Assembly (NCBI RefSeq): GCF_047228935.1
Contig: NZ_JBFEGG010000002.1
Span: 558,001-622,000, forward strand
DNA length: 64,000 nucleotides
Source of the DNA: Ornithinibacillus sp047228935
Lineage (GTDB): Bacteria > Bacillota > Bacilli > Bacillales > Amphibacillaceae
Reading direction: 5' to 3'
Numbering within the stretch: the stretch's first letter is position 1; each line of letters begins with the position of its first letter. The position numbers were made by a program, and so were the translations under genes. Below the pieces are notes generated by a model. The model made no database searches. It was not told the DNA's origin and saw nothing but the letters and a program-made list of their open reading frames with translations. This document shows, one piece after another, positions 34,362 through 43,027 of the stretch.

Positions 34362-34905
34362 TTGCAGAAAATCGGTTATGTACGCGTCAGTTCGACTAGC
34401 CAAGATCCTTCAAGGCAATTTTGGCAATTGAACGAAATTGGAATGGATATTATTTATGAAGAAAAAATTTCAGGAGCCACAAAAGATCGTGAACAACTTC
34501 AAAAAATGTTAGAGGATTTACAGGAAGGTGACATTATTTATGTTACAGATTTAACTCGGATCACTCGAAGTTCTCAAGATTTATTTGAATTGATTGATTT
34601 AATACGAAATAAAAAGGCAAGCTTAAAATCACTTAAGGATACATGGCTAGATTTATCAGAAGATAATCCATATAGCCCAATTCTTAATTACGGTAATGGC
34701 TGGTGTTAACCAATTAGAGCGAGACCTTATTCGTATGCGTCAGCGTGAAGGAATTGAGCTCGCAAAGAAAGAAGGGAAGTTTAAAGGACGGTTAAAGAAA
34801 TATCATAAAAATCACGCAGGAATGAATTATGCAGTAAAGCTATATAAAGAAGGAAATATGACTGTTTTCACAAATTCATTAACCCCGATTACATTTGACT
34901 TGTAA
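34362..34905 (+). pseudogene. tnpR: Serine resolvase (tnpR), frameshifted and without its HTH
   Basis: TTG 34362 behind GAGGTG opens QKIGYVRVSSTSQDPSRQ, with the catalytic Ser in RVSS, and YVTDLTRITRSSQDLFELID follows. An extra C in the AGCCCAATTC context near 34677 shifts the frame; the next frame resumes VMAGVNQLERDLIRMRQREGIELAKKEGKFKGR, the long E-helix. The protein then departs from the family after KEGNMTV, so the C-terminal helix-turn-helix is missing. Inactive. Confidence 0.85.
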
Positions 34906-34916
34906 AGTTTTTAACC

Positions 34917-34950
34917 AAAAACTATCCCCATAATAAGTTTATAGGATAGT
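34917..34950 (+). terminator. Hairpin after the resolvase remnant
   Basis: AAACTATCC and GGATAGTTT pair around a 16-base loop. It probably ended the resolvase transcript. Confidence 0.4.
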
Positions 34951-35079
34951 TTAATAATGTTAACTAGAGTGTTTAAAATATTCAATATAACATGTTTGTT
35001 TATCCTTAGAAAAGGAGTGGTAAACAATGAACCTATCTACGAGGATTTTATGACTGCCTTTCCATTCTAGTATCTGCTC

Positions 35080-36151
35080 TTGTACTTGTACCAAGTGTCT
35101 GGATCTTATCCTCAATACGTTCTAATAACCTTAATTTATCGCAGGTTAAGGGGCAGTAAAAATCAGGAAACACCTATTTCATTTATAGAAAATGAGATTG
35201 TAAATAATAACTTATTTTATAAGAGAAACCACTTTAATTATCCAGCTCTTTCTTACTCAAACTATTGGCTCCCAATTAATGGGATCATGTCAACACCAAT
35301 ATTGCTTTCCATGGAGGACATTCTTCAATTACCTTCAAAAACAATACTAGCTGTCCTTGAATGTTCAGGGGATAAACGTAACCTTTTCGAACCTAAAGTA
35401 TTTGGAGAACAATGGGAAAAGGTGCTATAAGCCAAGGCTATTGGAAGGGTGTACCGTTACGAACCCTGCTGGAACTTTCCGGGATAAGGGAAGGATCAAA
35501 AGAAATTGTCGTAGAAGGATATGATTTTGGAGAAAGAACCGATCTAAATGAGGTTTTTACCTACGCTAGAAGTCAGCCTATAGAGAAGGCTATCCATCCT
35601 GATACCATTATTGCCTATGAATATAATAACCAGCCAATTCCGTTTAAACATGGTTATCCACTAAGATTAATTGTTCCACAGTGGTATGCAATGGCGTCTG
35701 TTAAATGGATAAAGCAGATTAGTGTTATTGATTCTAATTTTAAAGGACCATTTCAAACAATCGATTATGTGTATTATCCTGATAAAGAAAATAATAAAGA
35801 TGCCTACCCTGTTACTACAATAAATGTAAACTCGACGATTCAAAAGCCTTTAGATAAGGAGACTTTAAATAATGGTAAGCATTTGATTAAAGGGATTCCT
35901 TGGACAGGTAAAGGCTTTATTACAAAGTTGGAGATAAGTATCGACGGTGGATTACTTGGCTAAATGCAATGTTAGAGTCAGCTAAAAATGCTGGTTATGG
36001 GTGGCAATCTTGGTCTTATGAGTGGACTGTACTGGACAAAGGTGAATATAAGATTATGACAAAAGCTACTGATTCTTATGATAGAACTCAACCAACCCTA
36101 CCTTTCTGGAATAGAAAAGGTTACGGTTATAATGCAATTGATGAAATTTAA
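35080..36151 (+). pseudogene. Sulfite-oxidase-family molybdopterin oxidoreductase, broken
   Basis: Three consecutive frames carry one protein: TPILLSMEDILQLPSKTILAVLECSGDKR (the molybdopterin-binding region with the conserved Cys), then YWKGVPLRTLLELSGI and HGYPLRLIVPQWYAMASVKWIKQI, then WQSWSYEWTVLDKGEYKIMTKATDS from the C-terminal dimer domain. Frameshifts occur near 35415 and 35962, and the N-terminal part is unreadable. The enzyme would oxidise sulfite or a related substrate using a Mo cofactor. Clearly inactive here. Confidence 0.75.
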
Positions 36152-36302
36152 GATTGAATAGAAAGCTAAATAAAGAAGAGAATGTTGTATAGAATACCTA
36201 GTCCAGACCTAAATGTAAATCATTCGGATAATGCGACTGTCTTAAGGTGTACAGCATGCACACTTGATTAACTTACCTTTATTTAAGGCAGAAAGAAAAA
36301 CA

Positions 36303-36334
36303 AGCCATTGTAATTATGATTAATTACAGTGGCT
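36303..36334. terminator. Terminator after the manganese catalase gene
   Basis: AGCCATTGTAATT and AATTACAGTGGCT pair with one G-U pair around a 6-base loop, 13 bp from the catalase stop codon. Confidence 0.65.
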
Positions 36335-36346
36335 CTTTATTAAAGT

Positions 36347-37237
36347 TTACATATTGCTTTTTAAACGTTTTAAAATACGATAGTAATCATCCAAATCAAT
36401 CCCTGGAGCGAATTGCTCTGGAAGTTCTGGAAAATCGGGTACAGGCGCACCTTCAGGCATTCCGTCAATTACATGCAGCCTTTCACCTGTTTCTGGGTTT
36501 GCACCTTTCCATATTTGGTTGATATCACGATAATCCGCTTCTCCCCATGTATACAACACATTGTACAATCCTTGATCCATAAACTTTTTGGCATAATCAA
36601 ACTTATTATTATCCAAACTTGGAACTGGAAGCATTTTACCCACATCCACACCTGTAGCTACTTCTAGTGCTTTTGCATAGGCAATAATATGAGTCCCACC
36701 TCTGACAAGCAAGTATCCGGTCATCTCTAAGGCAGTCGGATGGGTCGTCATTTCATACACACGCATTTTGTGGTTTCTAGCACCGATTTCCAATAAATAA
36801 TTGGCGAGTAGATCTTCAACGAGCGTTCCACTGTTATTTACATACGACCCATTCCACGGTCTTCCCATCCCGTCACCTGGAAAAGCTGTTTGAGCAGTGG
36901 TTGTAAAATGTGTAGAATAACGGGCATCCTTTCCATTTTGCAGTGGGGCGGTATCAGGATTGCCAGGAATGGTATTGCCAATCGAAAGCAGATTAATTGC
37001 ATTCGCTACTAATTCAACATGGCCAAATTCCTCCGCTGTAATACTTGCAATTAAATCATAAAAGGGCTTTAGCTTTTTTTTACCGCGGAAATTAAAGGAT
37101 TGAAACATGTAATTGTTTAAGGTGGACATCTCACCGAATTTTCCACCCATTAATTCTTGTACAGCTGCAGCAGCATTCATATCGCCATGTTCTGGATATG
37201 GTAACTCAATGGCAATTTTATTCACGCGTTTCATCAT
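36347..37237 (-). CDS. Manganese catalase family protein
   Basis: 296 residues from ATG 37237, with GGAGGTG 8 bases before it. The ferritin-like core shows the di-manganese ligands: QELMGGKFGEMSTLNNYMFQSFNFR with Glu near residue 28, then SITAEEFGHVELVANAI and NYLLEIGARNHKMRVYEMTTHP. Non-haem catalases of this kind (YdbD, YjqC, CotJC) split hydrogen peroxide, often on spores. A manganese catalase is, from memory, also part of the Tn1546-like spore island, which would place this gene in the same mobile cargo. It follows a DUF2642 gene on the same strand. Confidence 0.85.
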   Translation of the reverse strand: MMKRVNKIAIELPYPEHGDMNAAAAVQELMGGKFGEMSTLNNYMFQSFNFRGKKKLKPFYDLIASITAEEFGHVELVANAINLLSIGNTIPGNPDTAPLQNGKDARYSTHFTTTAQTAFPGDGMGRPWNGSYVNNSGTLVEDLLANYLLEIGARNHKMRVYEMTTHPTALEMTGYLLVRGGTHIIAYAKALEVATGVDVGKMLPVPSLDNNKFDYAKKFMDQGLYNVLYTWGEADYRDINQIWKGANPETGERLHVIDGMPEGAPVPDFPELPEQFAPGIDLDDYYRILKRLKSNM

Positions 37238-37305
37238 AAGCTTTACACCTCCATCCGTAAACAATAATCATTTTCATCATATGTTGGATGGAGCTTGGCT
37301 TATTC

Positions 37306-37512
37306 TCACATCGTCGAATGAAACCAAATTATTTGTGCTGTACGTACATAGAATGGTGTCCCGCCCATCATGATGACGATATGATCAGGCATGACCTCTC
37401 GTAATACACCTCGTACAGAGCCGTGGGTCGTTTGAACAGCAAGGGATTGATTGTGAAGTCCCATTAAAGCTTGATAAACATATGGATCACTAAGTTTCCA
37501 TTTTTCACTCAT
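37306..37512 (-). CDS. DUF2642-like small protein
   Basis: 68 residues from ATG 37512 with AGGAGTG upstream. The chain SDPYVYQALMGLHNQSLAVQTTHGSVRGVLREVMPDHIVIMMGGTPFYVRTAQIIWFH is the LSM-like DUF2642 fold (YuzF type), small beta barrels seen in spore coat proteins of Bacillus. It lies 69 bp upstream of the manganese catalase and is likely co-expressed with it. Confidence 0.7.
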   Translation of the reverse strand: MSEKWKLSDPYVYQALMGLHNQSLAVQTTHGSVRGVLREVMPDHIVIMMGGTPFYVRTAQIIWFHSTM

Positions 37513-37849
37513 TTTCAACACACTCCTTTTCATGAAGCCCATAGCAGTATATGCAAGGAAGTAAAAATGTGCATTTGTCCAATTGGAATGTTGGTTTTCG
37601 GATTTATTCAGACATCCATTCTTTCATTAGAAAAATAAACCCAGATTCTGAATCCAAAATAAAAACACCTATGAAATAGTGTCAGGGCGTTTCAATCTTA
37701 ATAATCACCAATTACTGTGTGGCTGGGGCTATAAACTTCCTGATTTGATACTCAATATCCTTCTTAAACTAACGGTGGCACCCGTTACTTTAAGTGTAAC
37801 TGTTCACAAACTTACTTTATTATAGATTTTTCCAATTCATTTTTATGTG
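37513..37849. other. No gene seen
   Basis: The interval between the divergent DUF2642 and antitoxin genes contains promoter-like AT-rich sequence and a short AACGG-TGGCA-CCCGTT hairpin, but no coding frame or RNA gene that I can support. Confidence 0.5.
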
Positions 37850-37894
37850 TTATAATCGTTATAATCGTTATAATCGTTATAATAATTATAATAA
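37850..37894. repeat. 9-bp tandem repeat of GTTATAATC in the antitoxin promoter
   Basis: Three perfect copies of GTTATAATC (37850-37876) are followed by GTTATAATA and ATTATAATA. Each copy contains TATAAT, the vegetative -10 hexamer. The array ends 12 bp before the TTG start of the antitoxin gene, overlapping its ribosome site region. Confidence 0.8.
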
Positions 37895-37906
37895 GGATGT
37901 GATCTT

Positions 37907-38158
37907 TTGGAGCAATTCGAAAGAAAAGTTACGAAGGTTGGAAATAGTTTTGGAATTACTCTTCCTCATGAGTTACTTAAACAAGTTGGCTTAGCACATG
38001 GTGACGATGTTCAGGTTGAAGTTAAGGATGGGAAAATTGTTTTGAGAAAAAAAGAGCAGGTAACACTTCCTAAAGGCGTTGATACAGAATTCATGGATAT
38101 TTTAAATGATGTCATTAATGAGCATGACAAAGCGTTTAAAGGGTTAGTGAACAGATAA
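37907..38158 (+). CDS. AbrB/MazE-type antitoxin
   Basis: 83 residues from TTG 37907 (AAGGATG upstream). The N-terminal swapped-hairpin beta barrel is clear: FERKVTKVGNSFGITLPHELLKQVGLAHGDDVQVEVKDGKIVLRK. The C-terminal tail (MDILNDVINEHDKAFKGLVNR) is the toxin-binding part, of the Doc-antitoxin type. It would bind its own promoter and neutralise the toxin encoded next. Its TAA overlaps the toxin ATG by one base. Confidence 0.8.
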   Translation: MEQFERKVTKVGNSFGITLPHELLKQVGLAHGDDVQVEVKDGKIVLRKKEQVTLPKGVDTEFMDILNDVINEHDKAFKGLVNR

Positions 38159-38295
38159 TGAATGACGTCATCTATCTCAAAACGAACCAGGTGATTGCTA
38201 TTAATACAGTACAAATTCGTCAGCCTTACATAAAAAACACAATATTTAACTCAATAAACGCAACCACTTGTTCAATAAGAAAAACTATTTTTTAA
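38158..38295 (+). pseudogene. Death-on-curing (Doc/Fic) toxin, truncated
   Basis: ATG 38158 overlaps the antitoxin stop and opens MNDVIYLKTNQVIAINTVQI, the N-terminus of Doc-family toxins. Homology ends after about 22 residues, and a TAA follows at codon 46. The Fic motif (HPFxDGNKRT-like) is absent. The toxin is dead while the antitoxin is intact. Confidence 0.7.
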
Positions 38296-38491
38296 TGCTT
38301 TTGTATATTAAAAACCCTACCCCAGAAATTACTGTAAAATTATCAAGATTAGTATCAATTCAGGTACTTCCACCATAATCACCCCCATTATCTAATTTTG
38401 AACTATGATAATTTTCACATATATTGTAGCTATATGAAGTGTGATAAATCACAAATCCTTACTTCACTAAAGCACCCCGTTAGTTGAACTA

Positions 38492-39178
38492 TTAACCATC
38501 AAAGTTGTCTTCAAAGGATTCTTCCCACAAAATGATACCATTTTTATCAAGAGCTTCGATTTTTATCGTTTCAGGTTCATTAGAAGTCGATTCTTTCACA
38601 AATATACTATACCAAGCAGAATGGTTATCGTTGATTTTTAAAATATCAGCTTCATAAACTCTGTAACCCTGTTTTACCTGAACCTTTTCAATTTGATTAT
38701 TAGTTATCGAACCACCAAATAAAATATAACTTGAATAACTAACTTGTTCCCAGTTAAATCCATCTTTAGGGTTCAATGAATTTAGCTTTATATTTCCATC
38801 AAAGCTCGGTTTCTTTGAGGATACCATTAAATGATTTCCTATCTCATCTTTATAAAAGACGGAGATTTTATTCTCTTCAAGCTTCTTATGAAGAATTTCC
38901 GTTGATTCGGGATGCGGAAGAAAATTACTTAGTAGGTTGGATTCAAGAATATTCTTTTTCATTTCGAACATTTCTTGCTTCAAGTTCTCGTTTTCATAGT
39001 GAATATTTAGGTAATCACTATGTAATTCGCTGTACATTTCTTCTAACATATTTAGTTCTTCTTCGTCTGATAAATCTGGAATTACATCTTCACTTTCAGC
39101 AGGTTCAATAAAATAAGTCGCTGAAACAAAGAAGGCAATAATGAAAATAATCAAAATCACATTTTTATTTATCCTCAT
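38492..39178 (-). CDS. Membrane-anchored protein of unknown function
   Basis: 228 residues. One N-terminal membrane helix (residues 7-24) is followed by an acidic linker, a coiled coil (NMLEEMYSELHSDYLNIHYENENLKQEMFEMKK) and a beta-rich extracytoplasmic domain ending KIEALDKNGIILWEESFEDN. No family recognised. It stands alone between the toxin relic and a terminator. Confidence 0.55.
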   Translation of the reverse strand: MRINKNVILIIFIIAFFVSATYFIEPAESEDVIPDLSDEEELNMLEEMYSELHSDYLNIHYENENLKQEMFEMKKNILESNLLSNFLPHPESTEILHKKLEENKISVFYKDEIGNHLMVSSKKPSFDGNIKLNSLNPKDGFNWEQVSYSSYILFGGSITNNQIEKVQVKQGYRVYEADILKINDNHSAWYSIFVKESTSNEPETIKIEALDKNGIILWEESFEDNFDG

Positions 39179-39508
39179 TTCTTCTTCTCCTTAGTTAAAA
39201 TCATAGTTCTCTCTAAATTGCTTGTGCTTGTTATTTAATATATTCAACAAAAAAGGTGCTTCTCCTTCTTTAAGAAAAGCACCCGATATTCATTTGTATC
39301 AATATGCCTTGTTGCACAATCCTGCCCCTTTAGTTTAAGAACATTTCTTCACAATCTATCCACATCTTACCACAGCATTTAGCAAATTTAGATTATTTGC
39401 TAGAAAATTTTAAATAAATAGCGAAGGGGGAATCAGCTCGAAAAAAATTAAACAGCACCCTATTGTCGCGCGCATGCAACAATAAGGTGCTGTTTCTATA
39501 TTTGCTCC
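39179..39508. other. Intergenic, holds two hairpins only
   Basis: The interval contains a hairpin at 39252-39280 (GGTGCTTCTCCTTC against GAAAAGCACC) and the MFS-gene terminator at 39450. Nothing else is recognisable. Confidence 0.5.
39450..39495 (-). terminator. Terminator of the MFS transporter gene
   Basis: AAACAGCACCCTATTGT and ACAATAAGGTGCTGTTT pair (one bulge) around a GC-rich loop, 13 bp past the stop codon. Confidence 0.7.
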
Positions 39509-40699
39509 TCACACAGTCTTTTTCCTTAAAACAATGTTTAATTGCTCTGAACTTAACAACATCACCAAAATATACACAACCATAAAAATCGGGAAAATCA
39601 TGATCGTTGTATGAGATGCAATCAAGCCAATAATAGGAGGCATAAACGTGCTACCGGTATATGCCACCGCCATTTGATACCCCATAATGTTTTGCGACTG
39701 CGCTTTACCAAAGCGAGTTGGTGTTTCATGTAACATACATGGAAAAATCGGTGCTAACCCAAATCCAATTATAATAAAACCGACTAGCGAGAATGTAGTT
39801 GGCAATGGTAACACTAGAAGTACAGCACCAACTAGAGCTATCATTTGTCCTAATCTAATCAGCATGCGGTTACTCAATTTAAACGTAACAAAACCAGTTA
39901 AAAATCTCCCCACCGTTAATCCTGCCCAATAGAAGGACACCCACTTTGCAGCAGTTGCCGCGGACAAGTCCTTTACATTGACGAGATAACTACTTCCCCA
40001 AAGCCCGACCGTTGCTTCCACCCCGCAATAAAATAGAAAGGACAACAGCGCTAGCTTCACGCCTTTTATTTTCAATGGCTTTACCTGCTTTGTTTTTGAA
40101 GTAGCTTCCTCATGGATTTCTTCCGTTCTTTCATTTATCCCACGCTTTTTCGCTACACTTTTCCAAAGTGGTATGGAGACTAACAAGATAGCCGCTAATG
40201 CGAACTGGATTCCTGCAATGGTGAAATAACCACTTCTCCATGCATCCTGTCCTACCATAAACTGGGCCATAATAATCGGACCAAAGGTTGCTCCTACACC
40301 CCAAAAACTATGTAACCAACTCATATGGTGTGCCTTATAATGTAACGCTACATAATTATTTAATGCAGAATCAACAGCCCCTCCGCCCAATCCAAGAGGG
40401 ATGGAAAGTACAACCAACCAAACAATCGACGGTGCAAAATAAAACCCAAGTAAAGCACTAGCCGTCATGAGGACACTCACAAAGGTTACCTTTGCTGTTC
40501 CAAATCGTGTAATGACTCTGCCACTAACTAAACTAGAAATTATAGTACCACCCGAAATGGTCATAAAAAGTAATCCGGCTGTCTCAAGAGGAACCCCAAA
40601 GTCCGGTTGCATCACGGGCCAAGCTGCTCCTAATAGCGAATCCGGTAACCCTAAACTAATAAAAGCCAAATAAATAATAATTAAAAGTAATAGCGTCAT
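39509..40699 (-). CDS. MFS transporter, sugar-type
   Basis: 396 residues with twelve predicted membrane helices. Typical MFS signs are GLPDSLLGAAWPVMQPDFG in helix 1 and GRVITRFGTAKV in the loop between helices 2 and 3; HSFWGVGATFGP is in helix 5. The nearest relatives I recall are FucP-like or YfkF-like permeases. Its promoter carries the same operator as the neighbouring ROK repressor gene, so it should import or export the sugar sensed by that repressor. Substrate unknown. CTCTC-less ribosome site GGGGAGAG precedes the ATG. Confidence 0.8.
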   Translation of the reverse strand: MTLLLLIIIYLAFISLGLPDSLLGAAWPVMQPDFGVPLETAGLLFMTISGGTIISSLVSGRVITRFGTAKVTFVSVLMTASALLGFYFAPSIVWLVVLSIPLGLGGGAVDSALNNYVALHYKAHHMSWLHSFWGVGATFGPIIMAQFMVGQDAWRSGYFTIAGIQFALAAILLVSIPLWKSVAKKRGINERTEEIHEEATSKTKQVKPLKIKGVKLALLSFLFYCGVEATVGLWGSSYLVNVKDLSAATAAKWVSFYWAGLTVGRFLTGFVTFKLSNRMLIRLGQMIALVGAVLLVLPLPTTFSLVGFIIIGFGLAPIFPCMLHETPTRFGKAQSQNIMGYQMAVAYTGSTFMPPIIGLIASHTTIMIFPIFMVVYILVMLLSSEQLNIVLRKKTV

Positions 40700-40716
40700 G
40701 TTTAACTCTCCCCTTC

Positions 40717-40740
40717 ACTTATTAAACATCTTTAATAAGT
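40717..40740. promoter_or_regulatory. ROK-repressor operator upstream of the MFS gene
   Basis: Perfect inverted repeat ACTTATTAAA-CATC-TTTAATAAGT, 18 bp before the MFS start codon. The same arms occur upstream of the ROK gene at 41832. Confidence 0.8.
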
Positions 40741-40781
40741 TGTTAAAAATAGCAGCATCCATATTTGTTGAATGCCTACGG

Positions 40782-41813
40782 TTATCTACTACTTTTCTCA
40801 TCGATCATGACATCGATACAACGTGTTTGTAATCCAAATAAATAGTCTTGTTCCCAATCACTCATCTGAAACTCTGGAAGATGCTCGGATGGGATATACT
40901 TTGCACTTATCGCCTTAATTTTTTCTATTGTAGATTGGTTCACATCGTCTTTACAAAATATAAAAACATGAGGATTAATAATCGCAACAAACGACGCTAC
41001 TAATCTACTAACCGCATCAATCTCATCATCCTCAACCATTTCTTTATTCCGTCGGTTCCCCTTATTTAACGCTTGTTGGAAGTTTCGATTATCATATTGC
41101 GGAATGTACTGAACTTCTCCCGAGAAAAACGTGCTTCCACGAACAACATCACCATTTAACATAATTCCCGCACCAGGTCCATTTTGGCCAGAATACAGGT
41201 ATACAAGGGACTCTTCCTTCATTTTTCTATTATGGTAATATCCAAGAACAGCTGCATTCATATCGTTTTCCACTGCGACAGGAATCGAAAAATGCTCCTC
41301 ATAGAAATGTTTCAGATCGATATTTTGAAACGCATCGTATCCCGGTATATGAAAAATCCGTCCACTATCAACGGCACCAGGTACCCCGATCGCCATAGCA
41401 CTGATTTTAGGATTGGCAGCTACTAATGTCTCGATGTAATTCGTTAATGATTTCAAATCGCCATCTTCTAATACACTAGCAAATTTTCCTTGCTCCTTTA
41501 TTTCTCCCAAACTATTAAAAATCGTATAACTTGTCTCGGACTTCTCTAAGAAAATGGCAAGGCCAAGCATATATTCAGGATTGTACCTATATCGCTTTGC
41601 TCTTCTGCCACCACTTGATTCATCTAGACCAACAGAAATAATTTCCCCGTCCTTCTCCATCTGAGCTAAGAACTTACTTATGGTTGGGAAACTAACATTC
41701 AATTTATCACTTAGTTCTACTTTGGTCGTACTTCCAAAATCTAAAAGAGTTGTACGGATACCTCGTAGAATTATATTTTTCATAGACTTTGGACTCGCCG
41801 AATTTTCATTCAC
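40782..41813 (-). CDS. ROK-family transcriptional repressor
   Basis: 343 residues. Residues 10-70 form a winged helix-turn-helix (KVELSDKLNVSFPTISKFLAQMEKDGEI). Residues 85-330 are the sugar-kinase-like ROK domain with AIGVPGAVDSGRIFHIPGYD and PVAVENDMNAAVLGYY. The usual zinc-binding CxCGxxGC loop of ROK proteins is absent, so it may differ in folding or have no kinase function. It should bind the ACTTATTAAA-N4-TTTAATAAGT sites before itself and the MFS gene and be released by a sugar. Confidence 0.85.
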   Translation of the reverse strand: MNENSASPKSMKNIILRGIRTTLLDFGSTTKVELSDKLNVSFPTISKFLAQMEKDGEIISVGLDESSGGRRAKRYRYNPEYMLGLAIFLEKSETSYTIFNSLGEIKEQGKFASVLEDGDLKSLTNYIETLVAANPKISAMAIGVPGAVDSGRIFHIPGYDAFQNIDLKHFYEEHFSIPVAVENDMNAAVLGYYHNRKMKEESLVYLYSGQNGPGAGIMLNGDVVRGSTFFSGEVQYIPQYDNRNFQQALNKGNRRNKEMVEDDEIDAVSRLVASFVAIINPHVFIFCKDDVNQSTIEKIKAISAKYIPSEHLPEFQMSDWEQDYLFGLQTRCIDVMIDEKSSR

Positions 41814-41831
41814 TTAGCTCACCACCTAACC

Positions 41832-41855
41832 ACTTATTAAATTACTTTAATAAGT
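41832..41855. promoter_or_regulatory. ROK-repressor operator upstream of its own gene
   Basis: Inverted repeat ACTTATTAAA-TTAC-TTTAATAAGT. The arms are identical to those at 40717-40740 and only the 4-base spacer differs. Located 18 bp before the ROK start codon, consistent with autoregulation. Confidence 0.8.
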
Positions 41856-41984
41856 TATGATGAAAATATACCATATTTAATTTTTCGTGCCAACAACAAG
41901 TTTTAACGCGAACATATATTCTTGTTTTTCTACTAGATTTAGTTTATAATCAATTATAGAAATTTCAGAAAAAGTGGTGTCATA

Positions 41985-42956
41985 ATGAAATCTGTAAGTC
42001 ATGAAGATATGTTATTTGAAGAATTGTATCAGGTTGTTCGTGCCCGCTTTCATGTTGAACTGCGTCATGTGGAACAGATAAAGCGTGGCTGGCTAAATAG
42101 GAAATGGAAAATAGAGACCCATGAAGGGACATATCTTCTCAAGCAGTATAATCAAGACCGGCTAAAAAAATATTCGATTGACGAGCTGCATCATGTGTTT
42201 TCGGAGCAAAACCGCCTACATAGTCTCGGCTTCCCTTGTCCAAAAATCTTTTCCGATGAAGATGAGGTTTTCTTTGAGACACTTAGTGGAGAACGATTTA
42301 TTATGATGGAATTTTGCTCGGGTCAATTGATGAAGCCAGGGAAGCTAACGGATGAGCAGATGTTCCAGTTAGGATACTATACGGGGAAGATGCATGCCTT
42401 TTTGAATGATGGTAAGACTCCTACTAAAAAGAATCCGATGTTTGTGCCACCCTCGAAAGACGAGCGTATGGGTTATTGGAAAAAGGTATTGAACGAAGTG
42501 TCTCTTGCTGGGAAATATGAGTTGTCACCAATCATAGAAAAACAACTTCAGTTAATGGAAGTATTTCAGATGGATCAGCTGAACTTAAAAAGCGTTGGTT
42601 GGGCGCATCGTGACTTGTGGGTAGATAATATGTTATTCCAAGAAAATCAGCTATCGGCGATACTCGATTTTGACCGATTAAATTATGACCATCTCCTGTT
42701 AGACGTCGGGAGAGCGATTATTTCTGGTGCATTGGATGGCGACTCGCTGCATGTGAAAGGTATTAAATCCTTTGTCCAAGGTTATAGTCTTTTCCGTCCA
42801 ACTGGTGAGAAATTTATCGCAGATGCATTAAAACTTTTATGGTATTTAGAAAGTGAATGGTGGTTGGATGTTCAAATGGATCAACGTAAAGGACCACCGA
42901 TTCGGTTTGTTCAGGAAATGATTTGGCTGTCCGAGCATTTATTGGAGTTATGTTAG
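41985..42956 (+). CDS. Phosphotransferase of the CotS/aminoglycoside kinase family
   Basis: 323 residues with the APH/CotS kinase fold: a nucleotide-binding lobe (RGWLNRKWKIETHEGTYLLKQYN, Lys in LLKQY), then the catalytic loop WAHRDLWVDNMLF (HxDxxxxN) and the metal-binding AILDFDRL. Spore-coat CotS and YutH proteins have this architecture, and so do small-molecule kinases. Which it is cannot be decided. AAAGTGG precedes the ATG. It starts a three-gene run with the DinB protein and the hydrolase. Confidence 0.75.
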   Translation: MKSVSHEDMLFEELYQVVRARFHVELRHVEQIKRGWLNRKWKIETHEGTYLLKQYNQDRLKKYSIDELHHVFSEQNRLHSLGFPCPKIFSDEDEVFFETLSGERFIMMEFCSGQLMKPGKLTDEQMFQLGYYTGKMHAFLNDGKTPTKKNPMFVPPSKDERMGYWKKVLNEVSLAGKYELSPIIEKQLQLMEVFQMDQLNLKSVGWAHRDLWVDNMLFQENQLSAILDFDRLNYDHLLLDVGRAIISGALDGDSLHVKGIKSFVQGYSLFRPTGEKFIADALKLLWYLESEWWLDVQMDQRKGPPIRFVQEMIWLSEHLLELC

Positions 42957-43027
42957 CAGGCACCTAGATTTTACATTTCCCGGGAAATATCGACAATATA
43001 TTGTCGAATTAGGAGAGGAAGATTAAT

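Larger units (their letters stand above)
12080..34905. mobile_element. Degenerate, nested Tn1546-like spore-resistance island (extent approximate)
   Basis: The stretch starts at a Tn1546-type end and contains two halves of Tn3 transposases, a broken Tn3 resolvase, a second Tn3 end and a Tn554-like insertion. It also holds spore or membrane cargo: DUF421, CBO0543, cls, cwlJ, CotF-like proteins and a complete spoVA operon with DUF1657 genes. This combination matches, from memory, the Tn1546-like spoVA2mob transposon of heat-resistant B. subtilis. The right boundary is not defined; the manganese catalase and DUF2642 genes at 36.3-37.5 kb may also belong to it. Confidence 0.6.

Noticed and set aside
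37771..37800. T-box-like GGTGGCACCCG motif
   Set aside because: It matches only part of the T-box core; no specifier stem, terminator or aminoacyl-tRNA-related gene follows.
38305..38325. CTACCCC near the toxin relic as the missing right transposon end
   Set aside because: Only seven end bases agree; the inner part does not match.
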